Made by a program: the position numbers and the translations under genes
Notes under the pieces: model-generated
Told to the model about the DNA's origin: nothing
Database searches by the model: none
The model's input: only the letters and a program-made list of their open reading frames with translations
NCBI RefSeq assembly: GCF_000016285.1
Contig: NC_011989.1
Location: forward strand, 871,001-935,000
Direction: 5' to 3'
DNA length: 64,000 bases
DNA from: Allorhizobium ampelinum S4
Lineage (GTDB): Bacteria > Pseudomonadota > Alphaproteobacteria > Rhizobiales > Rhizobiaceae
Part shown: piece after piece, positions 57,371 through 64,000 of the stretch
How the letters are laid out: each line of letters starts with the position of its first letter
How positions within the stretch are numbered: the first letter of the stretch is position 1

Positions 57371-58621
57371 ATGCTGTCGACAACATCGCGACCGGGCTCG
57401 TCCCGGATCATTTTTCTGGTTTTTCTGGCGGCGATGATTGAAGGTTTCGACCTTCAGGCTGCGGGCGTGGCGGCGCCGAAATTGGCGCCGGTCTTCGGGC
57501 TGACACCCGCCCAGATGGGGCTGTTCTTTTCTTCTGCCACCTTCGGCCTGATCTTTGGCGCCGTTTCCGGCGGCATGATCTCCGACCGGTTCGGACGCCG
57601 CTTGGGTCTTAGCCTGGCGCTTTTCATCTTCGGGATCTTCTCGCTCGCCACGGCAGCAGTCACATCCGTGGAAGGGCTGATCGCCATGCGTTTCCTCACC
57701 GGCGTCGGCCTGGGCGGGGCGTTGCCGAACCTGGTGGCCATAGCTGTCGAATCGACCACGCCGGAGCGCCGCGGCCGGGCGGTGTCAATCATGTATGCTG
57801 GTATTCCGTTTGGTGGGGCGATTGCCAGCGTGGTGGCCATGGCTGGCCTGCATGACGACTGGCGCACCATTTTCATTGCCGGCGGTATCATGCCGATGCT
57901 GCTCGTGCTGCCGCTGTTTATGATGCTGCCGCAGCTCAAGGTCGAAAAGTCAGAAAAGACCAAGAAGGAGGGTGCTTGGCGTCAGGTGTTCTCCCCCGAT
58001 ACGGCGCTGCGCAGCATCCTGCTCTGGACGGGTTTCTTCTTTGGCATCATGGTGCTCTATCTGCTTCTCAACTGGTTGCCGACCCTTCTGGTGACGCGCG
58101 GGCTGGATCGCCAGCAGGCCGGTCTCATCCAGGTGATCTTCAATATCGCCGGGGCCGTGGGTGGCTTGACGGGTGGATGGTTCCTTGATGGGAAGCGCAA
58201 GGTTCTCAACGGTTCGCTCTGCTTCCTTCTTTTGGTGGTCTCTCTTGTGCTGCTGGGACTGGCACCGGCCAATTTTGCCGCCAATGCCATTGCCGGTGCG
58301 TTGATCGGGGTGAGCGTCATGGCGGCCCAGTCACTGCTCTACGGCATTGCGCCGCAATGCTACGCGCCCGATGTTCGTGGCACCGGCGTGGGACTTGCCG
58401 TCGCGGTCGGACGCTTCGGTTCGGTGGTCGGGCCGCTGTTTGCCGGTGGTTTGATTGCTGCTGGACGCTCGCCGACCGAGGTGTTGATGGCGATCGTGCC
58501 GGTGGCTGTTATCGCTGGTATCGCAACCGTTCTGCTGTTGTCACGGCTGCGCGACCTGCCGCAGGATAGCACTGCGAAGGGTGTGCCAGGCCATGCAACG
58601 CCCTCCATGGTCAAGCCTTGA
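57371..58621 (+). CDS. MFS transporter of the aromatic acid:H+ symporter type
   Basis: The protein has 416 residues and 12 helices. FLAAMIEGFDLQAAGVAAPKLAPVFGLTPAQMGLFFSSATFGLIFGAVSGGMISDRFGRR combines the family's charged Asp in helix 1 (EGFD) and motif A (DRFGRR) of the AAHS group (PcaK, MhpT, BenK). RFLTGVGLGGALPNLVAIAVE is also typical. A phenolic or hydroxyphenylpropionate-like acid is the likely cargo. GGGAGG lies just before ATG 57371; ATG 57359 is an alternative. No catabolic genes are adjacent. Confidence 0.88.
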   Translation: MLSTTSRPGSSRIIFLVFLAAMIEGFDLQAAGVAAPKLAPVFGLTPAQMGLFFSSATFGLIFGAVSGGMISDRFGRRLGLSLALFIFGIFSLATAAVTSVEGLIAMRFLTGVGLGGALPNLVAIAVESTTPERRGRAVSIMYAGIPFGGAIASVVAMAGLHDDWRTIFIAGGIMPMLLVLPLFMMLPQLKVEKSEKTKKEGAWRQVFSPDTALRSILLWTGFFFGIMVLYLLLNWLPTLLVTRGLDRQQAGLIQVIFNIAGAVGGLTGGWFLDGKRKVLNGSLCFLLLVVSLVLLGLAPANFAANAIAGALIGVSVMAAQSLLYGIAPQCYAPDVRGTGVGLAVAVGRFGSVVGPLFAGGLIAAGRSPTEVLMAIVPVAVIAGIATVLLLSRLRDLPQDSTAKGVPGHATPSMVKP

Positions 58622-58672
58622 CCGTCTGCGGATCTTGCTTGGGAAGCCGTCCGGCATTCTGGTTGTAAAACC

Positions 58673-59242
58673 TCAATTGCCGATGGTTTCTCCGGGATAA
58701 ACGCCCCAGACCAGGCCCTGCCGGACAAAGCCGGAAGGGCCACCTCGTTCTACCGAGACGGAACACCAATGCCCATCGCAGCCGCCGATTTTCAGCCGTA
58801 CCCGTGGCTGGAGTTGGGCGGTGATGGCAGCCGTGGCAAGGGGGCGGGTGCGCAGCATGACGAGATCGCCTTTTGAGCCGCGCCAGGGGGCGACAAGGCC
58901 GGTGCGCGCGCCGCTGAGCATGACAGCCGACATCCAGCCGCTGGTGCCGTCGCTGTCGCGAACCTGCCGCCAATTGTCATATTCCTCGATGATTTCCACC
59001 GGTAGCCCCCGTGCCTCGTAGATAAAGCGGACCGGGTAATCGGTGGAAGGGCCAGCCCGCATCCGCACCCTGTCGGCCTTCAACGAGGCAAATCGCGGTA
59101 GCGGATAGCCGGTGACGCGACCCGTCTGCCGCAGCATCGGCATGGCCGCAGCCGTGCCGGGCGCAAGCAGGCTTGCCGCCCCGATCAACGGGGTCAGCAA
59201 CAGGGTGGCCAGCAGGGCGCGGCGGTTCACACGGGGAGCCAC
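58673..59242 (-). CDS. Exported SH3-domain protein
   Basis: With a GTG start at 59242 the protein has 189 residues and a signal peptide (RRALLATLLLTPLIGAASLLAPGTAAA). Two bacterial SH3 domains follow: FASLKADRVRMRAGPSTDYPVRFIYEARGLPVEIIEEYDNWRQVRDSDGTSGWMSAVML and a more divergent VMLRTRPLATAAITAQLQPRVRLKIGGCDGHWCSVSVERG. They probably bind cell wall or proteins in the periplasm. The frame is open to 59392, which would add 50 residues before the signal peptide; GTG 59230 is also possible. The start is therefore uncertain. Confidence 0.75.
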   Translation of the reverse strand: MAPRVNRRALLATLLLTPLIGAASLLAPGTAAAMPMLRQTGRVTGYPLPRFASLKADRVRMRAGPSTDYPVRFIYEARGLPVEIIEEYDNWRQVRDSDGTSGWMSAVMLSGARTGLVAPWRGSKGDLVMLRTRPLATAAITAQLQPRVRLKIGGCDGHWCSVSVERGGPSGFVRQGLVWGVYPGETIGN

Positions 59243-59409
59243 TGAACATGACGGACCGTATTCCCTTTTCAAATGTCTCAAGGCCTCGATACATTTGAGA
59301 TCGTCGAAATCTGTTGAAAACGAGAATGCGTCGTCATCTTGGAGCCTGTATGTGAAACCGCCTTTGGCAGTCAGGGGGCGTTTCTCAGGCATTGTCGGTT
59401 TTGGACATG

Positions 59410-59913
59410 TCAGCGGCAGGCCTGGGCCTGTTTCAGCGCCGCCGAAACGCCCTGGAGCGAATAGGTATAGGTGGTGTGGGTGCCGCGCTTCGAGGTGGTT
59501 TTCACGGTCATCCGGCGACCTTGCTTCATGGCGGCAATCACCTTGGCGTCCTCTGCTTCCAGCCGGGTCCAGCCGACATTGGCTTTCGGCACCATCTGGA
59601 ACGTCTTGTCATCGACGTTCACATCGATGGTCGAGCCCTGAGCGACGTTGTAGCCCATGACGGCCTGGGGGTAATAATTGACGCCGCCGGTCTTTTTCGG
59701 GGCGATCAGGAAGAAATTCTTGCCATGGTCGATGCCCACAGGATCTTCCTTTGAAGGCACGGACAGCACATAGCAAACGGTCTTGCCGCCATCCTTGTAG
59801 GAAAACAGCCCCCAGTGATCGAACTGCTTGACCATCCGAGGGGCTGCCGATGCAAAGCTCGCCGAAAACCCAAGAATGGCAAGCATTAATGCAACGGTTT
59901 GTAGTGATGACAT
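59410..59913 (-). CDS. Second IalB-family exported protein
   Basis: The protein has 167 residues with a signal peptide (cleavage ASA-AP, about residue 24). FDHWGLFSYKDGGKTVCYVLSVPSKEDPVGIDHGKNFFLIAPKKTGG and the later FQMVPKANVGWTRLEAEDAKVIAAMKQG resemble the IalB family in a divergent branch without the CFAEGC part of the protein at 8463-9002. ATG at 59913 follows AGGAG. Its function is unknown. A palindrome lies about 107 bp upstream of the start. Confidence 0.75.
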   Translation of the reverse strand: MSSLQTVALMLAILGFSASFASAAPRMVKQFDHWGLFSYKDGGKTVCYVLSVPSKEDPVGIDHGKNFFLIAPKKTGGVNYYPQAVMGYNVAQGSTIDVNVDDKTFQMVPKANVGWTRLEAEDAKVIAAMKQGRRMTVKTTSKRGTHTTYTYSLQGVSAALKQAQACR

Positions 59914-60019
59914 ATCTGGCAATCTCCTTTGGTTGAGTGGGTCGCGGTTCGTTCTCTACCCCAATCCGCCAGCCATGAGGTTACCGAGACGTTAATTTCT
60001 CTTCACAATTGGTTGAGCC

Positions 60020-60044
60020 AATTTGCGACATTCCGTCGCAAATT
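60020..60044. promoter_or_regulatory. Perfect 10-bp inverted repeat, candidate operator
   Basis: Arms AATTTGCGAC (60020-60029) and GTCGCAAATT (60035-60044) around 5 nt. A second inverted repeat, AATTGG and CCAATT, overlaps its left edge (60008-60022). It lies upstream of the IalB-like gene and 404 bp before ppdK. Confidence 0.5.
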
Positions 60045-60253
60045 CGTGAAATATCAATGGATTGACCAAGAAAATTACCATCGAAACAGATGTAGGCCGC
60101 GTTCCGGTATCAGCCATCGCTCAATACCGCGTCGAGCCTCGACACACGGATCTTTCGCGCGGGATGCCGCAATTATGCTGCAATGCGGGATACGATTGAT
60201 ATTATGAGATTTTCAACGGATCACGAATGCGCTAAGTCTTTTGAGGGATACAA

Positions 60254-60410
60254 GCATCGGACCGAAAAGTGGAAACCGGTTTTCGGATCATCCGATGCGG
60301 AGATAAAAAGCATCGGACCGAAAAGTGGAAACCGGTTTTCGGATCATCCGATGCGGAGATAAAAAGCATCGGACCGAAAAGTGGAAACCGGTTTTCGGAT
60401 CATCCGATGC
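60254..60410. repeat. Three tandem identical copies of a 45-bp palindromic element
   Basis: Units at 60254-60298, 60310-60354 and 60366-60410 are identical over 45 bp, and the two 11-bp spacers (GGAGATAAAAA) are identical, giving a 56-bp period. Each unit folds as GCATCGGA with TCCGATGC and CCGAAAA with TTTTCGG, with a small ATCA bulge and a GTGGAAACCGG centre. The shape matches the element after coxC and known rhizobial intergenic palindromes (RIME type). Confidence 0.92.
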
Positions 60411-60447
60411 GAAAACAAGAACAGTCGGGCGGAGAAAGAAAACGACC

Positions 60448-63132
60448 ATGGGGAAGTGGGTCTACAGCTTCGGCGGCGGCAAGGCTGAGGGCGGTGCTGG
60501 CGATGTTGAACATTTGGGTGGTAAAGGTGCCAATCTCGCTGAAATGGCGGGCCTTGGCCTGCCCGTGCCGCCGGGTCTGACGATTGTCACGGATGCGTGC
60601 ACGCATTTCTACGCCCATGGTCGCAGTCTGGCCGACGACATGAAGGCAGAGGTGCTGGCCGGTATCGACCTGATCGAAGCCGAGACCGGACGCACGTTCG
60701 GCAACGCCAAAAATCCCCTGCTTCTGTCGGTGCGCTCGGGTGCGCGCACCTCCATGCCGGGCATGATGGATACGGTGCTCAATCTCGGCCTGAACGATGA
60801 GACGGTGGTCGGTCTTGCCCATCGCGCCGGAGACGCTCGCTTTGCCTGGGACAGTTACCGCCGCTTCATTCAGATGTATGGCGATGTCGTTCTGGGGCTG
60901 GATCATGAAGTGTTCGAGGAAATCCTTGAGCATGAGAAGGGCCGGTTTGGCCATGAACTCGACACCGAACTGAGCGCCGATGAATGGCAGCATGTGACTG
61001 ACCTCTACAAGCAATTGATCGAGGATGAGCTGGGCGAACCCTTTCCGCAGGACCCTGAGGTTCAGCTCTGGGGGGCGGTGGCCGCGGTGTTTGCCAGCTG
61101 GATGAACGCCCGCGCCATCACCTATCGGCAGTTGCACAATATTCCCGGCCATTGGGGCACGGCGGTCAATATCCAGGCCATGGTGTTTGGCAATCTCGGC
61201 TCCAGTTCGGCCACAGGGGTGGCATTTACCCGCAACCCGTCGACGGGCGAAAACCAGCTTTACGGCGAGTTTCTGGTCAATGCCCAGGGTGAGGACGTGG
61301 TAGCGGGTATCCGCACCCCGCAATCCCTGAGTGAGCGGGCGCGGCTGGAAAGCGGTTCCGACAAGCCGTCGATGGAAAAGCTGATGCCCAAGGCCTTTGC
61401 CGAGTTTACGGCGGTCTGCGCGCAGCTTGAAACCCATTACCGCGACATGCAGGATGTGGAATTCACCATTGAGCGCGGCAAGCTGTGGATGTTGCAGACC
61501 CGCTCCGGCAAGCGCACCACCAAGGCGGCCATGAAGATCGCTGTCGATATGGTGGCGGAAGGGCTGATCGATGAGGACGAGGCGGTGTCGCGCATCGAGC
61601 CGGCGTCGCTGGACCAGCTTTTGCATCCCACCATCGATCCGCGCGTGGCGCGGGATGTGATCGGCTCCGGCCTGCCAGCGTCTCCGGGCGCGGCTACCGG
61701 CGAGATCGTCTTTACCGCCGAAGACGCGGTCAGTGCCAAGGAAGAAGGCCGCAAGGTTATTCTGGTGCGCATGGAAACCAGCCCGGAAGACATTCACGGC
61801 ATGCATGCCGCCGAAGCCATCCTGACCACCCGTGGTGGCATGACCAGCCATGCGGCGGTGGTGGCGCGCGGCATGGGCATTCCCTGCGTGGCCGGTGCCG
61901 GCAGCATGCGGGTCGATATCCGCAATGGCGTGCTGCTGGGCGTCGGCGTCAAGCTGAAGAAGGGTGATATCATCACCATAGATGGTTCATCCGGCCAGGT
62001 TTTGCAGGGTGCCGTGCCGATGCTGCAACCGGAATTGTCGGGGGATTTTGCCCAGCTGATGCAATGGGCGGACCGCACGCGTCGCATGACGGTGCGCACC
62101 AATGCCGACACGCCGGGCGATGCGCGGGCCGCCCGCTCTTTCGGCGCTGAGGGTATCGGACTTTGCCGCACCGAACATATGTTTTTCGAAGGTGAGCGCA
62201 TCCATGTGATGCGCGAAATGATTCTCGCTGAAAACGAAGCGGGTCGCCGGGCTGCCCTCGACAAGCTGTTGCCAATGCAGCGCTCGGACTTTACCGAGCT
62301 GTTCACCATCATGCATGGCCTGCCGGTGACGATCCGCCTGCTCGATCCGCCGCTGCACGAATTCCTGCCGAAGACGGCCAAGGAAATTACCGAGGTGGCC
62401 GTGGCGATGGGCATGGAGCCGCGCGCTCTGGCGCAGCGAGTCGAGGCTTTGCACGAGTTCAACCCCATGCTCGGCCATCGCGGCTGCCGGTTGGCGATTT
62501 CCTATCCTGAAATTGCCGAGATGCAGGCGCGGGCGATTTTCGAAGCCGCCGTTGCCGCAGGCCTTGAGACCGGTGCACCGGTCGTACCTGAGATCATGGT
62601 GCCGCTGGTCGGGCTGCGCTCCGAGCTGGATTATGTGAAGGGCGTGATCGACCGGATTGCCTCTGAAGTGATGCGGGAAGGCAAGCTGGAAATCTCCTAT
62701 CTGGTCGGCACGATGATCGAGCTGCCGCGTGCCGCCATCCGCGCCCATGTGATTGCCGAGGCCGCCGAATTTTTCTCCTTCGGCACCAACGACCTGACCC
62801 AGACGACGTTCGGCATGTCACGCGACGACGCAGCCGCCTTCCTTCCGACCTATCAGCGCAAGGGGATTATCGAGCGCGATCCATTCATCTCGCTGGATTT
62901 CGACGGGGTCGGCGAGTTGATCCGCATGGCCGCCGAGCGCGGTCGCCAGACCCGTCCCGATATGAAGCTCGGTATTTGCGGCGAACATGGCGGCGACCCG
63001 GCCTCGATCCATTTCTGCGAGGATGTCGGGCTGGATTATGTCTCCTGCTCACCCTTCCGGGTGCCGATTGCCCGGCTGTCCGCCGCCCAGGCAAGTATCA
63101 AGCAAAGGCGCCTCATGGCGAAGGAAGTTTGA
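60448..63132 (+). CDS. ppdK: Pyruvate, phosphate dikinase
   Basis: The protein has 894 residues. The N-terminal ATP-grasp nucleotide-binding domain contains RSGARTSMPGMMDTVLNLG. His468 in GGMTSHAAVVARGMG is the swinging phospho-histidine, and the C-terminal TIM barrel carries Cys844 in GICGEHGGDP as the catalytic proton donor. It interconverts pyruvate and PEP using ATP and phosphate, a gluconeogenic entry step. The start at 60448 (MGKWVYSFGGGKAEG) matches the family; the upstream open frame runs through the repeat array and is not coding. GGAG is 13 bases away, a little far. Confidence 0.96.
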   Translation: MGKWVYSFGGGKAEGGAGDVEHLGGKGANLAEMAGLGLPVPPGLTIVTDACTHFYAHGRSLADDMKAEVLAGIDLIEAETGRTFGNAKNPLLLSVRSGARTSMPGMMDTVLNLGLNDETVVGLAHRAGDARFAWDSYRRFIQMYGDVVLGLDHEVFEEILEHEKGRFGHELDTELSADEWQHVTDLYKQLIEDELGEPFPQDPEVQLWGAVAAVFASWMNARAITYRQLHNIPGHWGTAVNIQAMVFGNLGSSSATGVAFTRNPSTGENQLYGEFLVNAQGEDVVAGIRTPQSLSERARLESGSDKPSMEKLMPKAFAEFTAVCAQLETHYRDMQDVEFTIERGKLWMLQTRSGKRTTKAAMKIAVDMVAEGLIDEDEAVSRIEPASLDQLLHPTIDPRVARDVIGSGLPASPGAATGEIVFTAEDAVSAKEEGRKVILVRMETSPEDIHGMHAAEAILTTRGGMTSHAAVVARGMGIPCVAGAGSMRVDIRNGVLLGVGVKLKKGDIITIDGSSGQVLQGAVPMLQPELSGDFAQLMQWADRTRRMTVRTNADTPGDARAARSFGAEGIGLCRTEHMFFEGERIHVMREMILAENEAGRRAALDKLLPMQRSDFTELFTIMHGLPVTIRLLDPPLHEFLPKTAKEITEVAVAMGMEPRALAQRVEALHEFNPMLGHRGCRLAISYPEIAEMQARAIFEAAVAAGLETGAPVVPEIMVPLVGLRSELDYVKGVIDRIASEVMREGKLEISYLVGTMIELPRAAIRAHVIAEAAEFFSFGTNDLTQTTFGMSRDDAAAFLPTYQRKGIIERDPFISLDFDGVGELIRMAAERGRQTRPDMKLGICGEHGGDPASIHFCEDVGLDYVSCSPFRVPIARLSAAQASIKQRRLMAKEV

Positions 63133-63297
63133 AGCCACCTAATGTTTATTCGCCGTTTCGGCACAAAATGCCCTGTTCAGTTGCATTTTATCAATTGAAT
63201 TTCGGCTTTGTTTCAAATGGTTTTATAAAACAGCAACCCAACAAGGATTGAAGAACAGGACTGGTGTCCCGGACGCTTCAGCACATGGTTGGGTAAA

Positions 63298-64000
63298 ATG
63301 CGCTTTAAAGACCTGCTTTCAAAATTCATCGCTGATGACAATGGCAATTTTGCCATCATGTCGGCCATTCTGCTGATGCCGTTGCTTTTGGCCGTCGGTG
63401 CGGCGGTGGACTACAGTTCAGCGCGGGATCATCGCAACGATATTCAGGTAACCGCCGATTCGGCTATCCTGGCTGCGGCGTCGAGCTATTCCTCGTCTTC
63501 CGGCGTTGATTCCCTGGCAGCTGGGATCGACAGCTATCTTGATTCCAAATTGACGGATCAGGGTTCCAATGACGTCGATACCGCCGCAGTGCCCAAGCGG
63601 TTAAGTGGGCCGACCTTGTCGGCGGATGGCAAGGAAATCTGCATTGTCGTTGGCGAAGGCGTTCCGACCAGTTTCATGCAACTGGCCGGGGTCAAGACCG
63701 TAGACGTCTCCGCCAAATCCTGTGCAGCGCTGCCGGGCAATATTGATCTCGAAGTGTCCCTGGTGCTCGACGTCTCCAGCTCGATGATCGAGGAAGGTCG
63801 TTTTGTGCCGATGCAGACGGCAGTGAAGAGCTTTTTGACCTCTTTTGCCAATGATGCCACGGTTGCCAAACGCAGCAAGATTGCCATCGCGCCGTTTTCC
63901 AGCCGTTTCAACATTGGCCTCACCCATAAGGACTGGTTGAAGGCTTATGGTGGCAATGATGCCGTTCCTAGCCGTTGGACCGATCCCAAGTCCTATTATA
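63298..64000 (+). CDS. TadG-like Flp pilus-associated protein with vWA domain, C-terminus cut off
   Basis: From ATG at 63298, 234 residues are visible and the frame continues past the window. The N-terminus FIADDNGNFAIMSAILLMPLLLAVGAAVDYSSARDHRNDIQVTADSAILAAA is the TadE/TadG signature (a Gly-Asn-like processing region, membrane helix and Asp-Tyr-Ser). A von Willebrand A domain follows, with MIDAS DVSSSM at 158-163. These proteins belong to tight-adherence pili or related envelope structures. An ATG at 63285 in another frame stops after three codons and could hinder initiation. The start is 165 bp after ppdK. Confidence 0.85.
   Translation, partial: MRFKDLLSKFIADDNGNFAIMSAILLMPLLLAVGAAVDYSSARDHRNDIQVTADSAILAAASSYSSSSGVDSLAAGIDSYLDSKLTDQGSNDVDTAAVPKRLSGPTLSADGKEICIVVGEGVPTSFMQLAGVKTVDVSAKSCAALPGNIDLEVSLVLDVSSSMIEEGRFVPMQTAVKSFLTSFANDATVAKRSKIAIAPFSSRFNIGLTHKDWLKAYGGNDAVPSRWTDPKSYY

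Larger units (their letters stand above)
59914..60447. other. 534-bp region upstream of ppdK
   Basis: No gene can be supported. The gap holds a perfect palindrome (60020-60044) with another inverted repeat beside it, and a three-copy tandem array of a palindromic unit (60254-60410) that ends 37 bp before the ppdK start. Confidence 0.6.

Noticed and set aside
59242..59392. N-terminal extension of the SH3 protein to an ATG at 59392
   Set aside because: It would place 50 polar residues before the signal peptide. Kept only as a stated alternative because no start here has a good ribosome site.
59929..60207. 92-codon frame in the region upstream of ppdK
   Set aside because: It reads through the palindrome at 60020 and shows no domain or ribosome site; probably non-coding.
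60254..60410. Short regularly spaced repeats resembling a CRISPR array
   Set aside because: The two 11-bp spacers are identical and far too short, each repeat is a 45-bp palindrome, and there are no cas genes. It is a tandem array of an intergenic palindrome.

Overview
This is a GC-rich chromosomal stretch from an alphaproteobacterium, most likely a member of the Rhizobiaceae (Agrobacterium, Allorhizobium or Rhizobium type). The call rests on gene content and order: a coxB-coxA-ctaB-(45-aa ORF)-ctaG-coxC-DUF983-SURF1 block, the cell-cycle methyltransferase CcrM, IalB-type 'invasion-associated' proteins, TldD, a thrB-rnhA overlap, and the intergenic palindromes (RIME-like and MITE-like) that litter rhizobial genomes. 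There is no tRNA, rRNA, CRISPR array, prophage or transposase gene. The window opens inside a polysaccharide deacetylase gene and closes inside a TadG-like pilus gene.

Layout. 1-9 kb: deacetylase fragment, an MFS exporter divergent from soxR with a near-consensus SoxR box, a D-Ala-D-Ala carboxypeptidase with a SPOR domain, a MazG-like hydrolase, a DUF3431 protein, a HAD phosphatase, tldD overlapping a VOC-family gene, and ialB. 9.5-16.6 kb: the aa3-type cytochrome c oxidase structural and assembly operon. 16.7-19 kb: a small membrane protein, ispH and a class D beta-lactamase. 19-23.4 kb: an accessory cluster on the minus strand (FAD oxidoreductase with an extra N-terminal domain, LysE exporter, aminotransferase, gamma-glutamylcyclotransferase-like protein) bounded by an AT-rich gap. 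23.7-25.4 kb: thrB, rnhA and a Dabb protein. 25.5-28.2 kb: a metal ABC importer operon that appears to begin with an unannotated 41-aa membrane protein. 28.4-36 kb: peroxiredoxin, DsbD-N-like protein, YqgE, a DMT exporter divergent from an ArsR-type regulator, and a GNAT/EAL pair.

36-44.3 kb: M16 peptidase, thrC, a lipoprotein, a lipid kinase, a HAD phosphatase, a GntR regulator, a DUF1284 protein and ccrM. 44.5-48.9 kb: two O-GlcNAc-transferase-like (GT41) genes enclosing a PPOX flavoprotein gene. 48.9-56.6 kb: ABM-domain protein, HAD hydrolase, mutY divergent from a DUF721 gene, a DsbA-like oxidase, a MITE-like element, smc and a TPR-like protein. 56.6-64 kb: an Ivy-like lysozyme inhibitor, an aromatic-acid MFS carrier, an SH3 protein, a second IalB-type protein, a perfect three-copy array of a 56-bp palindromic unit, ppdK and tadG.

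Most of the window is core metabolism and envelope maintenance. The parts most worth following up are the 19-23 kb cluster, the hidden small gene at the head of the metal-transport operon, the GT41 pair, and the repeat array upstream of ppdK. Product names come from motif recognition by eye; no database search was run.
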